DNA from: Brachionus plicatilis
Taxonomy: Eukaryota; Rotifera; Eurotatoria; Ploima; Brachionidae
DNA: 64,000 nucleotides
NCBI GenBank assembly: GCA_010279815.1
Contig: QEOQ01000345.1
Location: 522,685 to 586,684 of the forward strand
Reading direction: 5' to 3'
Shown here: positions 45,836 through 57,989 of the stretch, one piece after another
How positions within the stretch are numbered: position 1 is the first letter of the stretch
How the letters are laid out: each line of letters opens with the position of its first letter
Notes under the pieces: model-generated
What the model was told of the DNA's origin: nothing
Database searches by the model: none
What the model saw: only the letters and a program-made list of their open reading frames with translations
Translations under genes and position numbers: made by a program

Positions 45836-46048
45836 ACTTTAATTTAATTAGTATAAATGTTCGTTTATTCTTTTTTTTTTTTCTCGCTTTTTTTTTTTGT
45901 TGTTATAATTTTATATGTTTGCCATGTAAATTAGAAAAACAAACAAAACTTGATTCTGTTCAATTGTTTATGTAAATAAAATGTTACTCCAAAGAATTTG
46001 AACTTTTTAAACTTGATTAGTTCGTATAAATGCAACTTTATTTGTTTT

Positions 46049-47345
46049 TCCAGTAATTATTGATCTAATCTAAATAATAAGTTAAAACTCTCTAATGAAG
46101 ATATTCCTTATGCCAAAAAAATTAAATTCTTTGGTTTCAAATTGGTTGAGTGTCTTACTTTTAAGCCCATGTTGAAAACATTAAAAATTATATTATTATA
46201 TTGAATTTTGTCCAATAAAAGTTGGAAATTAAGCCATTCTACCCTAAGTAATATTTTCAAGTACCCGATCGGATCAATTATAGATTGCTCCTTCCTAACA
46301 ATAAATCTCCTCTCTGATTCTAAGCTCCATAAACTACAAGTTATTCAAAACAATGCAATCAGATCTATCCTTAAGTTACCCTTCCGTACCAATAGCATCG
46401 ATCTCTCAGAGTTTGGAAAAATATTAAGATTTGAATCCATAACTGATCGTCTCTCTGATTTAAATGAAAAATATATTTATAAAAGTCTTAACTATTCACT
46501 ACCACTGATTGCCAGATTGGTAGATGAATGCAACCGGGGTTTTACATCTAGATTTGTGAGTATATCGACTCCCTTATGTGGTTGCTTCTTAGTTATTTAC
46601 AATTTTTTCAATACTTAAAATTGATTTTTAATTTTAGATTTTTTTTTGATTTTTTTCTTTAATTTTGACTTTGGTATCAATTTAAAAAAAATTAAGTTAC
46701 TGTTTTTTTTTGTCCATTATACCGTAAAACCTGACGTACTAGCCCTTGGGCTTACACTAAATAATTGGGGGGGGGGGAATAATATTAATCTTATAAATAT
46801 CTCATTTTAATTCAAGGAGAAGCCCAGAGCTTATAAGTTATTATAATTAGTCTGAACATGGGCTTATGTACACATTTATTTATTAAGTAATGAAAAATTG
46901 GAATTTAGTTAAATTTTTAATAACAGAAATATAAAATAATGTTCCATTAGAGTTTTTAAAAAGAAAATAAAAGAAAAAAATTAATCATTTTCATCATCAT
47001 CATCGGTTTCGGTATCTAATAAAAATTATTTTTAAATTCAAATTTATTTTAAGCTCATGGGCTTATATTTAATTTTTTTTTGCATCATGAGCTTGTATTT
47101 AATTTATGATAAATTAAGTATAAGGTATTCATTTAAAGCCCTGGGCCTAAATGTATTTTAGGGGGTGGGTTTATATCGTCGAAAAGTGGGGTGCTTATAG
47201 GCCTATACTAATTTTTAGTCCTGGGCTAGTTTGTCAGGTTTTACGGTATGTTTTTTTAGTCTACATTTTGTTTATAAAAAGACTTTAAAATTATATAACT
47301 GGCTGAAGGAGCCTGCTCGTAGCCTTTCTTTAAAAAGAAATAAAC
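46049..47345 (+). pseudogene. LINE C-terminal fragment interrupted by a MITE
   Basis: Frames give KLSNEDIPYAKKIKFFGFKL, then from 46208 the region FKYPIGSIIDCSFL, KLHKLQVIQNNAIRSILKL, ITDRLSDLNEKYIYKSL and IARLVDECNRGFTSRF to a stop at 46618. This is the post-RT C-terminus of the same LINE family as 29149-30861 and 47920-48385. The 3' untranslated part is split by the TA-flanked element at 46722-47246 and resumes with GGCTGAAGGAGCCTGCTCGT at about 47300. Confidence 0.75.
46722..47246. mobile_element. Tc1/mariner-type MITE, 525 bp
   Basis: The ends CCGTAAAACCTGAC and GTCAGGTTTTACGG are perfect inverted repeats, extended imperfectly to about 25 bp (ACTAGCCC on both sides). TA stands at both borders (46720-46721 and 47247-47248), the target duplication of mariner-like elements. 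The interior is built from degenerate copies of GGGCTTATA and contains an 11-G run. No coding capacity. It is inserted in the 3' part of a LINE. Confidence 0.75.
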
Positions 47346-47919
47346 TATTAAACTAAAATTGTTTTGAAATTTAGTCCCAACAACTTTGGTATTAATCTCA
47401 AAATAATCAACAGGAAGATAGAACCGAGACCAAGAAGGATAATTTAAAATTTTGTGTTCAAAAAATTTTATCTTTTATGCAAAATGTAAAATTAGCAATT
47501 GAATTAAATTTAGGATTTATTTTAAATAAAATTAGGCTTAGATCTTCATCATTTTTCTTTAATTTTTTTTTTGAGTTCTAAAAATCCTCTTGTGACATTA
47601 AAATAATTTTTTTGTCTAAAAATACTTAAGTAAAATTAAAATGCTCTTAAATCGCTTATTAAAACGCTCAATAACGAAAAAACTTCTTTTTTTTAAATAA
47701 CAATAAAATTAAGTCTGATAGAAAAAAAATGTTATATTTGATTCCAAGCTTAAAATTTAGGCTTGCGTCCTCTTTTAGGAAATCTCTTTTCTCGACCGTT
47801 TTTGGCAAAAAATTTTTTTAAGAGTAATTTTGTTCTAAAAAAGGATTTTTATTAAGGCGAGATTTTTTAGTGATTAAAAAAAAAGAATTAGTGCTAAAAA
47901 TAATTTAAAGTCGTTTATT
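47346..47919. other. Intergenic, AT-rich
   Basis: No gene or repeat recognised. Confidence 0.5.
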
Positions 47920-48385
47920 TATTTTTTTTTATCTGTGCCGAGCTAATACTTCTTCAGAATAATAATATATAAAAAATAAAAATAAATAAAACGAAAAAAA
48001 ATGATAAACAAGTCTAGGTAATAAAAGAGAAAATTGAAAACGACATATTGAAATAGCTAGAGGTAAGACATGTTTAAATATTTGTTAGTTCAGGAAAAAA
48101 AGAAGAAATTTTTAAGTAGCAATTACACAATGGAGCTGGATATTCGATATATCTTGATTCGAAACCTTCTCCATATTCTTCCACCAGTCTGGTGACCCGT
48201 GTAACAGAATCACTCAATCCTGCCCTCTTTCACTCAACTCAAAAAGTCGATTTGAGACTGTTAGTGGTTTCAGTTTATTGAAAAACTCTTGGTACATAAT
48301 ATTGGAGGGGACATCATATTTCAGCTTCAAAATAGATCGAACTGCTGAATTTTGAATAACTTGTATTTTTTGATGTCAAGTAGTA
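47920..48385 (-). pseudogene. LINE C-terminal fragment, minus strand
   Basis: Minus-strand frames give VIQNSAVRSILKLKYDVPSN, FNKLKPLTVSNRLFELSER and VTRLVEEYGEGFESRYIEYP, clearly related to the C-terminus at 46208-46618. The 3' end at about 47930 reads GAAGAAGTATTAGCTCGGCA then CAGATAAAAAAA, a hairpin-capable tail shared with copies near 34840, 51855 and 58020. Confidence 0.72.
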
Positions 48386-48514
48386 ATGTTGTTTTAAAAA
48401 AGTATTTTTATAAAAGTGAGATTTTTTAGTGATGATAAGATTTTAAAGCCATAAAGTTATAAGAAAAGTTTTTTTTTTTAAAAAAATTTTTGCAGTTTTT
48501 TTTATTTTATTCAA

Positions 48515-48860
48515 ATAATAATAATAATAATAATAATAATTTTTGGGTTACAGAAGTCCACAATGTCGTTTCGACAAACCTTTCTGTTTTTTGCAACTGT
48601 CCGGATCTCATCGATTGTTGGTGGCGTTTCGTCGTTAATTAGTCGCGTGATGAAATCTTGGTATAATTAACGAAATTTTCCCTTCTTCTTCTTGATACCA
48701 TGGCTTTCCTTTGGCTGATACATAACATAGTCGTGAATCTCAGGTTTATCCGTTCCATTTTTCTCTTCATTGTGCTTTCTTGAACAATGATCGACATAAG
48801 TTAGTTGGCGTCTTTGAATTATAAATGCTAAGTTTTCCTAATAATAATAATAATAATAAT
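48515..48860 (-). pseudogene. LINE C-terminal scrap bounded by AAT microsatellites
   Basis: Flanked by (ATA)n at about 48518-48542 and (AAT)n at 48839-48860. On the minus strand one frame reads HDYVMYQPKESHGIKKKKGK and later TRLINDETPPTIDEIRTVAK, NRKVCRNDIVDFC, ending at the microsatellite. The IRTVAKNR ending is like the last residues of many LINE ORF2 proteins (..EIR.VA.DR..WR). A different family from the neighbouring LINE. Confidence 0.45.
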
Positions 48861-50269
48861 CAAATAAATAAACTATATTAATTGACATCCGGTTTAGTCT
48901 TAATTGAAAATGCTTATTTGGAATTTACACAGCTTGATCAAAAAAAGACTTTATTAATTTCTAGACAACTCGACAATGGAAAATGAGAGAAAAAAAAACC
49001 CAGAATATCTTGTGCCATTGTTTCATTAAACCCATTATTTTTTTCTGATATTTGGTCACAAATATCAGAAGTTTGTTTGGAATACAGTGACCAGAAAAAA
49101 AGACATTATTGTGATCATATATCTCCTGAACACATATTCTTTCTAAGAATGAGTATTTGCTTACTGGATAGGAAAAATCCTTTTGATTATTCACAATTAT
49201 ATTTATTCTATATTAAAATATACATAATCCAGTGAAAACCGGATATAAAAAATTCGAATTTGCACAAGAAAAAAATTCTTATATCAGACAATTTCTTAGA
49301 AGTGAAAATTTTTTGTTGGTTTAAGTTACTGTTAAATGATAAAAAGAGAGGTTTTGTAATCTAGATTTTGGTCTAAACAATTAAGAATTTGAATTCTTTT
49401 TTCTAAATTAATAGCAGTCCTCTAATTGCTTGTTTTATCATTTTTATCACCGCCTTTTTATTATTCGTAAATTATTTATTTTTATTCCAAACAAAAAATC
49501 CTGCTTGAGAGTGGATTTTTTCCTATCTTTTTAATTAGCCAATTTTAATTTCAATTTTTTTTTAAATTGCTTAAATTTTTTTAATTTATCAGTTTAAATA
49601 ATGAGATTTCAAAAGTGCTTGAGGATTTAATATTAACTACTTGCTAATATTTTTTAATGTTAAAATATTTCTTCAACTTTCTTGTTTGCTATTTTTTTTC
49701 TTTAGTTAAGCTCACCACACTAATGACTTTTTTAAGAGATGTACTTCTTAGGTTGTTCCGATATTATTATTATTATTATTATTTATTGACAAAAAAACTT
49801 GTATAGACCTCATAGGTCAAAAAGTTATAAAAAAATAATTTCAAATTTAAATAAAATAAATATAAAAGTAATTAAATTTGACAAAGTCAATTTTCGTTTT
49901 TTTACGACGAATTTAAATATTCAACCAATATTCCAAATATAGGTTGAAATATTACAAATATTCAACGAAACCAATATAAACCTTTGATTATTTAATTTTT
50001 TTTCTTTTTCTTAGAAACAAATTAAAACAAGTTAATTAAATTAAAATGCGAATAAATTTCAGGTTAAGAGAGAATGGAGTAATTAAGCTATAAATTAATG
50101 GATTTTAGAATATGGACAATTATTTGATAGGTTTTTTGCATCTTTCCTGAATAGTATCTAGAATATATTTGGTAAGCAATTGACTATTTGAGAGGTGGAA
50201 AGAAATTATTGAGTTTGTTCTAAGAGCGTTTCTTTAAGTTTACTCAATAGCATTAATATCAATTTAATA
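48861..50269. other. Intergenic; reversed LINE-type tail and ATT microsatellite
   Basis: (ATT)n at about 49762-49783 is followed by TTGACAAAAAAACTTGTATA and GACCTCATAGGTC, which on the minus strand is a GACCTATGAGGTC tail like those at 21351 and 44027. No gene. Confidence 0.5.
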
Positions 50270-50385
50270 TTCAGCATGTATTTTACATTAGTTAGCATTT
50301 TACAGAGAGATTTAATCAAATACCATTCAAAAGTTATAAAAAAAATATTATTTGATCTGATTTTTTTGATCCTAAACTTCAAGAT
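50270..50385. repeat. Dispersed repeat, reverse copy of 56281-56410
   Basis: The stretch TATTCAGCATGTATTTTACA through TTTGATCCTAAACTTCAAGATG is the reverse complement, with few changes, of 56281-56410, where it abuts a long hairpin. Confidence 0.65.
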
Positions 50386-50399
50386 GTCTTGCAGAAAAT

Positions 50400-52040
50400 C
50401 CTCTATCCACCAGCTCTATTAATTAACTTGTTCCTGATTTTCCAACAAGAGATTCTTACCCGGTACCATTTGCTTACTTTGCAGCTGTAAAGCGAATGAA
50501 CAAACAACTACACCACCATGCTCCACAAGGAGCCAATAAGGAAAAATAATGACCATATAAGTGATAAATATCATATTACTACAGGTGTCCCTCGAGGCTC
50601 AGTAGTTAGTCCTTTACTTTTTAGTATTTTAAATGGTATACTTAAAGGAAATAAAACAAATAATGAATATTTGGCACAATGAAAATAATTTTACATTTTC
50701 ATGCTTTTATGATTGTGCAATATTTCAAAAAATAAAAAAAAATCTTCCAAATTATTTAGTAACCAAAATTAAAAATAAAAATTTTATGAAATATTGTACT
50801 AAATATCTAAAAATATGATAATGTAAAAATGTAAAATTTAATACATTTTTCCTAATACTTTCTTTGCACACGACCTAGTCACATTTTACATTTTTGAGAA
50901 AAAAGGAAATCACGAGAATAAGATTTATAAATGCCTAGGCCAATTAGAAAAATGGCCTTTCAAGTGGAAAATTAAAATATCTGTTGAAAATCCTTGCTTC
51001 ATAATCTTCTATAAATATAAAAAAAAATTTGAAAATATATATCAAGAAATATTTAAAGAAAATTTTGACTTCAAATTATTCAAAAATATTCGAAAATAAA
51101 ATTGAAAGTCAAAGAGAAATAAAAATTTTAGGTATGAATAAAATATGATTCAAAATTAATTTTCACCCCAATGGTCGATGAAATAAAACAGCGTATTTCA
51201 CGGTTTAAACAAAATAAAATTATTTTCAAACAAAAATAATTTCGTTTTTGGGGGTATAGTTAAGACGGTCTAAATTATACCATACTATGAAACCTATATA
51301 AGTCTTTAATCACATTTATCGACTGCTCTTTCCTCATTTCAATTCGTTGATGTTAAATTTAAAATTTTTTTTCTATATTTTATTTCAATTAATTTTCTTC
51401 AAATTTTTATTTAAGTTTATTCTATTTTAATTTTTATTTATTTCTATTTTAAACCTGAATCTCAGCACAGATAAACAATTAAATAATAAATAGTAATTTC
51501 TAAATTTATTATGAGAGATAAGCATTTAAATAGCAAGCTTTACAGAACTCAGTAGTTATATGCTTAAACTAAAATATGATACCCCTTCCAACATTATGCA
51601 TCATGAGGTCTCTAATAATTTTAAACTCTTAACTGTACTTTAATAATTTAATTCTGGTCTATTGGCTTCCAGACTCGGAAATGAATACAGAGCGAACTTC
51701 GAATCAGATATCTAAATGTGATTACTTGTTAAAATTTACCTTTTTTATTTTTTCTAAATTTCATTCAACTTATTTTTCTTTTATTTTATTCTAATTTTAA
51801 TTTTTTTATTTTTATTTTATTTTTTTATTTTTGCTTGCTATTTTTTTAATCCGAAGAAGCTTTAGCTCGGTACAGATGAATAAATAAATGAAGAAAATTG
51901 TTCGAAGAACAACAAATATTATTCCTGAGTTTCAAAATTTAGAATGTCATGAAAGATTAACCAAACTTGAGCTTTCAGTCTTAGGAATAAGAATGACTTG
52001 TGGTGAATTGATAAAAAGAATTAAATAATAAATCGCTATG
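50400..52040 (+). pseudogene. Degenerate LINE copies, plus strand
   Basis: Scattered frames give ITTGVPRGSVVSPLLFSILN (50575-50640), LGQLEKWPFKWKIKISVENP (50935-51000), LYKSLITFIDCSFLIS (51295-51345) and, beyond two 3' ends, RRTTNIIPEFQN, CHERLTKLELSVLGIR and CGELIKR (51890-52030). These are RT box 4-5, the WKI.IN.EK block and the C-terminal RRAT..I / ERL..L.L.SL motif of CR1/Jockey-type LINEs. Tails with CAGCACAGATAAAC near 51467 and GCTTTAGCTCGGTACAGATG near 51860 suggest more than one insertion. Confidence 0.65.
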
Positions 52041-52724
52041 GGATTGTTAAGCTCTAGAAAGAAGTAAAAGTCTGTCAAGGTTCCAATTCGGACTCAAGAA
52101 GAAATCAAACAATCAATCTGAGAATCAGACTTCTTTTGAACCATTATTTCAACCAGGATATTATCGAATTTTGACAAAATACGCTCCTACTTCTAAGCCA
52201 CGAGCATAGTCTTTTTTGAACAGTCTTTTTTGTAGTCAAAATTCACCAGTTTCTTAGTCTTATTGCGAGGAACGAGCATCATAAGCAAATATGTAAGCGA
52301 ATAAAAAAAAACATCTATGCATATGAAAAATTATTCGAATACCGTTATGCCGTACAAAAAAACAGAAAAAAAACGACCAACTAATTGATTAATTGGTCCA
52401 AATAAAAAAACTTAAAAATATTTAACTTTGCTAATTATCTTAGGTGTTAGAAGAATAAATAGCTTTGTTTTGTATTCCCTACTCTTGAAAATTGTAAGTT
52501 GATTAAAGCCTGAATATTTTGTTTTATTTAAACCTTTAAAATTTTTTTAAAATTTTATTGAGACAAATTAAAAAGTCTTATATGTAAAATTAAAGTAAAA
52601 TAATAAAAATGTATTTTTTTCAATATAGTTTTTCGTTTAATTTTGTTTTAATATGATTTAATTTGCTTCACTTCAAATAATCAATTGATTCACAATAATT
52701 AATAATTGAAAGATCTCTACTTAA
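52041..52724. other. Intergenic, possibly further LINE debris
   Basis: A short protein-like frame at about 52120-52205 (FEPLFQPGYYRILTKYAPTS) is unassigned. Otherwise no gene. Confidence 0.4.
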
Positions 52725-53246
52725 ATGGCTCCTATCAAAAAGATTATTGCTGCTAAATGCAAAGATGCTTGCTTGAAGTCTATACAAAGACTAATAAATA
52801 ATGAAAAAAATTACACCAGAGCATTTGTGAAGCTAAAATCAGAAGAAAAAGCAATTGAAATTAAATTAGCAAATTTAAATAATAAAAGAGATAGTAATAA
52901 AGCTGTACGATTAAGCAAATGTGATTTGGTAATATTTAATTTTTTTTTTTTATCTTCTATTTTAAAATGTAATGCTTTTAAAATAAAAACATTATAGTTG
53001 AATGCAAAAAACACAATAATAAATGAAATCGATGAGGATGAAAGACTTGATGATCAGCTTCTGAATGATTCGGTTGATTCATATTTTGCTAATGTAGAAA
53101 ATATGTCTAAAGAAGTGAATGAATGTAAATCAAAAGAAGTGAATGAACGAAGAAGTGAGGAATTCAGGGAACCATATGAAGTTAAATCAACAGAAATTAA
53201 ATCCAGAGTTTCAAAAGCTACCAAAAATACAAAAACAACTAAATGA
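52725..53246 (+). CDS. Unrecognised two-exon ORF, possibly retroelement Gag-like
   Basis: Exon 1 (52725-52928) starts at an ATG, ends in frame at a GT donor and joins a TATAG acceptor to exon 2 (52998-53246). The 150-aa product is charged and helical: KIIAAKCKDACLKSIQRLIN, EKAIEIKLANLNN, EIDEDERLDDQLLNDSVDSY. From about 53130 to 53290 another frame (NPEFQKLPKIQKQLNDSVDK) is also open. After an A11 run near 53285 a third frame gives PITEIGAINSSNKAKINYHI. This suggests frameshifts in an originally longer reading frame. The coiled N-terminus vaguely resembles BEL/Pao Gag, but I would not assign it. Confidence 0.35.
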
Positions 53247-54365
53247 TTCTGTTGATAAAATAAATTTAGAGCAATTAAAAAAAAAAAGAACCAATTACTG
53301 AAATTGGAGCTATTAATTCATCAAACAAAGCCAAAATAAACTATCATATTTCCGATTACGCTGCACCACAAGCTAAAACACGGTTTTGAACCATGCACCA
53401 AAGTACATATCGTCCATTCTACAGTGCTGTTACGATACGGTATTTATCGCAAAAAAACGATAATTATCGTAAATTTCACATAATTATTGTAAAAATCAGT
53501 TTATAAAAAATTCAAAAATTTATTCTAATTATTGGAACATTTAGCAGTTAAAAATCAAGAAAAAGAAATACAGCCTTAAATAAGTTAGTATTTGTAAATG
53601 CAAAAGTATTTTTTTTGTTAAAAACAGAAAAAATTTACTTCTTTAGAGATTTCTTTTAAAATAAAGAAAAGATTCAGAATTACTTTTAGGAGTAGTGTAA
53701 TTCGAAAATATAGATAAAAATTAATTAATTAATCAATTAATTTAATTCAATTAATCAATTAAAGCAATTAAGCAATTAATTTTCATCTAAAAAATATTTT
53801 TTCCTTTAAAAAATTAATATTTTTTAAAATTCCAATTTAAGATTTTTTTAAAGATATTGCTATGCCGGCTTAGAAAAGCTCCCTTGTTTACCGAGTCACA
53901 CAAGATCGAAAGACATATTTCGTGCTTGAGACATAAATAATGAAATTTCGAGGGCTCAATTTTTGTAGACGAACTTATGTTAAGGATATTTAAAAAACAA
54001 TATAATATCTGAGAATCTCGACTTCTTTTCCAAAATCTTTACCAAAAACTTCAAAATTTGAATGAAAATTAAATATTTGGGGTGCAAAAGAACAATTCGC
54101 CGTAAATACCTTTAGATAGTATTATTTACTTTAATTAGTTTCTTTACAATTGCAAGATATTTAAAGAAAACATAAATTCTGAACTTTTTAGACAGATTTT
54201 AGGATGTTTTCATTTTCCATTCGGTGCAAAAAACTTCATCAAAGTAGCAATGCAAAACAAAGCTCAATTTTATACCGAAACTTATTTAATATAAATGTAT
54301 TAACATGGTAAATTTTAAAACTGCACCTCCAATGATGTATTAATATAATCTAATTTATAATTTAA
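53247..54365. other. Intergenic with a CGTAA-type MITE end
   Basis: TACAGTGCTGTTACGATACG at about 53420 starts a CGATAATTATCG-rich patch to about 53500, related to the element at 43193. No intact gene. Confidence 0.45.
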
Positions 54366-54428
54366 TCTCCACTTAATTCGCCGGATTTAATTCTAATTGA
54401 ACTAGTTTGGAACGACCATAGAACTTAA
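54366..54428 (+). pseudogene. Tc1-like DDE transposase scrap
   Basis: The frame SPLNSPDLILIELVWNDHRT ends at a stop. It matches the family pattern (W)P..SPDLNPIELVW.DLK around the third catalytic acid of Tc1/IS630-type transposases. Upstream sequence is too decayed to follow. Confidence 0.5.
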
Positions 54429-55204
54429 TTAGGAAAAAAGATATTTCAAATGACTATACTCTATTTCAAGCTATAAATAATTTTGAAAAAACTTTGACAG
54501 TCGGAATAAATAATGTTGTAATAGAAATGGCTTTCAGAATAATCGAAATCAAGATGATTTGTAAGATCAAGACTATTCTTCAACTCAGCTTCCTCAATCA
54601 TCTCCTGATTCGAGCTAAAGCCAAGCATGTATTTCATGTATTTCAATTATTCAAACACAACTCGTCTTCGGAAAACTGAGACTTTAAGCTTAACTCGTTC
54701 TTTTTTGTATCATATGTTGGAAAGCTTATTCCTTCAATGATAAAAATTAAAGTTAACTCTTTCTAAAACGAAATTGTCTAGGAAAATTTAATACTTAAAT
54801 CAGATTTTATTAATCAATTATAATTTATTTAACTGGATATTAATTGATTTGTTTCTATCAACATAAAAACAAACATACGAAACGTAATTTAAAATAAAAT
54901 TATTTAAATATAAATTCGAAGCAAGTTATGGGTAAGATTAATTTGTTTGATTGAAACAAAAAACGATGCAGGAGTTGTAATTCTATGTTTCGTTATATCA
55001 AATAAAATCAGAATGTATTATAATATAGTTATTTCAGTTAATTTTTTTGGCTTGGTTATGCCGCGACTTCGTTATAACAAGGTTCGTTGTATCGAAATTT
55101 GTCTGTTTTATTTATTAAATTGATTTAACCTCCTTAACACTTAAATTACCACCGTTATGAAGAAAATTGAAAAGTTAAAAATTTCGATCAAATCTTCAAA
55201 GAGC
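54429..55204. other. Intergenic, AT-rich
   Basis: No gene recognised. The 61-codon overlapping ORFs at 54461-54679 are opposite-strand frames of the same DNA without motifs. Confidence 0.45.
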
Positions 55205-55620
55205 TCGCGAACAGCTTCAAATATTTAGAAATTGTGATGATATGGATTCAGACTCGTCCGATGAGGAAATAAATAATGAAAATGAGAGTTATAAGGAACA
55301 TCAGCCATAAATCAATTTATTTTAATTCGTCTGATGATGAATATGAAGTTTATGATGATGAAGCTAGTAACATAAATCGCCATGTAGTTGAAACATTTGA
55401 ATCTATTATTAGAAATGGAAATGAATGTGATGAAAACGACCATAATTTAGATAATGCAAGTAAAAGTAAAATTGTGTGGACAAAGCTAAAAGACGGGGAA
55501 GAGACCAGTCCGTAAAACAATTAATTTTAAACAGAAACTTTGACCAACAAGCAATGCAACTAGTCATATTGATAGTTCAAAGCTCTCAGCATTCTTGATG
55601 ATTTTTGACTTGACCATGGC
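55205..55620 (+). pseudogene. piggyBac-like transposase N-terminal relic
   Basis: Frames give RNCDDMDSDSSDEEI, a stop, then SSDDEYEVYDDEASNI, SKIVWTKLKDGEETSP, a stop/shift, and PTSNATSHIDSSKLSAFLMI followed by FDLTMAFE. An acidic N-terminus, then W.K......P, then ..L.AF...F is the order at the start of piggyBac-type transposases (DDE_Tnp_1_7). At least two frame changes are needed and the catalytic region is absent. The assignment is tentative. Confidence 0.4.
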
Positions 55621-56280
55621 CTTCGAGTGAAAATGAAAATGATAAAAGTAATGAACCAGATCCTGTGTATAGTAAAGATTAGTAAAGAACAGAAAATGAA
55701 AATATTATGTAAATTGTGTAAAAATATTGGGAAAAAATTTTGAAAAAAATTGTATTTTTTATTTTATTATTTCTAAATAATTAGTTGTGTAGCTATAGTC
55801 ATGTGATTTTAATTTCCAAACTTTTTTGATAAAAAATAATAAAAATTTATTTTCGACCAAAATGTTCAAAACAAAGGAAAACTTTTTAATTAATCATTTT
55901 ATAAATTCTAAATCTCGATAAATCGGTTTTTTGACCTTGAATTTTTTATTGAAAATCAAAATTGCAGCTTGAGCTCTCCAACTTGTAATTGAAATCCTGG
56001 TCTACAATGTTACTTTAATTATCTAAATCAATATTACATCTTATATTGTTTTATAAACTTATCCCTAAGTTTAAAATTCCTATTGGATACTCTTTAGAAA
56101 TACTATTAATCAGCTTCAGCTATAATTTGTTTACCCAATGGTAATATTACTGGCCATTTTCATGTTGGAAGTGGTGTGATACAAGGGGTTAATGTAATAA
56201 ACTTGTTATGAAAATAAATCGAAGTGAAAAACTTATGTTTTTCCTACTGTTCAAGTATACAAAATCTATTCAAATTTTCA
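55621..56280. other. Intergenic, AT-rich
   Basis: No gene or known repeat. Confidence 0.45.
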
Positions 56281-56532
56281 AAATTGGGCATCTTGAAGTT
56301 TAGGATCAAAAAAATCAGATCAAATAGTATTTTGTTTATAACTTTTGAATGGTACTTGATTAAATCTCTCTGCAAAATTCTAATTAATGTAATATACATG
56401 CTGAATATTAGATGAGGCTCTACAGAAACACTGCATTTAAATTGCGCAGTCAAATTAAATACTTTTTAATAACGTGGATTTAACTGCAAAATGCAGTGTT
56501 TTTGTAGAGCCTCATCTAATATTCAGCATGTA
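56281..56532. mobile_element. Foldback element with 44-bp arms
   Basis: Positions 56395-56438 and 56489-56532 are reverse complements at 43 of 44 positions around a 50-nt loop. Each arm holds TGCTGAATATTAGATGAGGC or its complement. The left flank 56281-56410 also occurs reversed at 50270-50385, so the unit is dispersed. Confidence 0.75.
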
Positions 56533-57989
56533 TTTTGCATTATTTAGGATGGTTTTGTGAGAACAAAAATCTTCATTTTTTCTGGTTAAGATCATTTCCT
56601 AAAAATGAAAAGTACAACTAAAAATTGATTTAACAATTAAGAAGCAGTAAATAAATCGAAAATTATTGCTCCTATTTTTTCAAGTAAATTATTGTTCTGA
56701 CAATTTAGTTTATCAATACAATAAAAAAATTAAAAATAATCTAACTTTAATTTAATAATTTAAGTCATTCAAAGAAATATACTTTTTAATAGTATATATT
56801 TTAAAATAATTAAGGAATAAATAAAAAAGCTGCGTTTTTTAAAAATAAAATAAATATTGACCAAAAATCGAAAAAATTGATAAACAAGAAAATAAGTCTA
56901 AAAAATCAAAGACTCTTTAGTGTCTATCGATAATATTGAATTAATTTTAGGAGTAAAATTGTAGACTTATTCTATTCTAATTTTAAATATTTAATTTCTT
57001 TAAAAAATTCTTCATTTTACTACACAAAAAGGACCTAATTAAAGAATTTTTATTGTTTTTTTAAAGAACCATTAAAAAGTCTTTAAAACTTTTTTTGACT
57101 TGGAAGAAGAAAAAAGCATAAGTTATCAATAATGTTTTCCAAAATGAAATATTAATTAAAAAATCGACCTAAAAAAGCTTTTTTATTCTTATCTATTCAA
57201 GTTAATTTTATTTCTTTTTTTATTTTTTTTCAGCAAATTGAAGGACATGGTCAAATGTAAATTTCAAAATTTTTAGTTTATAATTTAAATAAAAAGGTAT
57301 TATAGAGGTATATTATCAATTTTTTTAATAAAAAATATTAAATTGACTAAATTTTATTAAATTTTAATAATTTATATTTGGAAAAAAAAATCTCAATCAA
57401 TATTTTGAAATTTTGCAATACAAAATTTAACTTTTTGTCGTAATATATTTTAATTAATATTAAAATATCATTTAAAGCCATAGTTAGGATACATAGATTT
57501 TTAAAGATCTATTTAAAGATCAATTAGATAAAAATAGTTTTGTTACTTTTAATCAAAATATTAAACATCATATATTTAATTTAAAAAAATTTGAAAAAAT
57601 CTAATTTGATCATTTTTATTTAGATTAAAATCAATTAAGTTTTGATCATTTGATCATGATCATAAACTTCAAGTTGCCTTTTTTCAATTAAAATTCTAAA
57701 ATTTTAGCTTTAAATTTTTACAGAACTTTTTTCTGTGAAATTCAATTCAATTATATTAAATTTTAATAATTTTTTTACAGAATATTAATTTTATAATTCG
57801 ATGCAAATTTAGGTAATATTTGATTAACTTACAGTTTCTTACTTCAGTAAATTTCCAAATTTATATAAAATCCCGGAAATTAATTAATATTTGCTAAAAA
57901 CTTTACTTTAATTAATCATTATTTGATATTTTTTTAAAAAGCAAATAATCCGTTTTTTCTGGTTGATTTTTACTCGAATCAGTAATTTT
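56533..57989. other. Intergenic, AT-rich
   Basis: No gene or repeat recognised. Confidence 0.5.
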
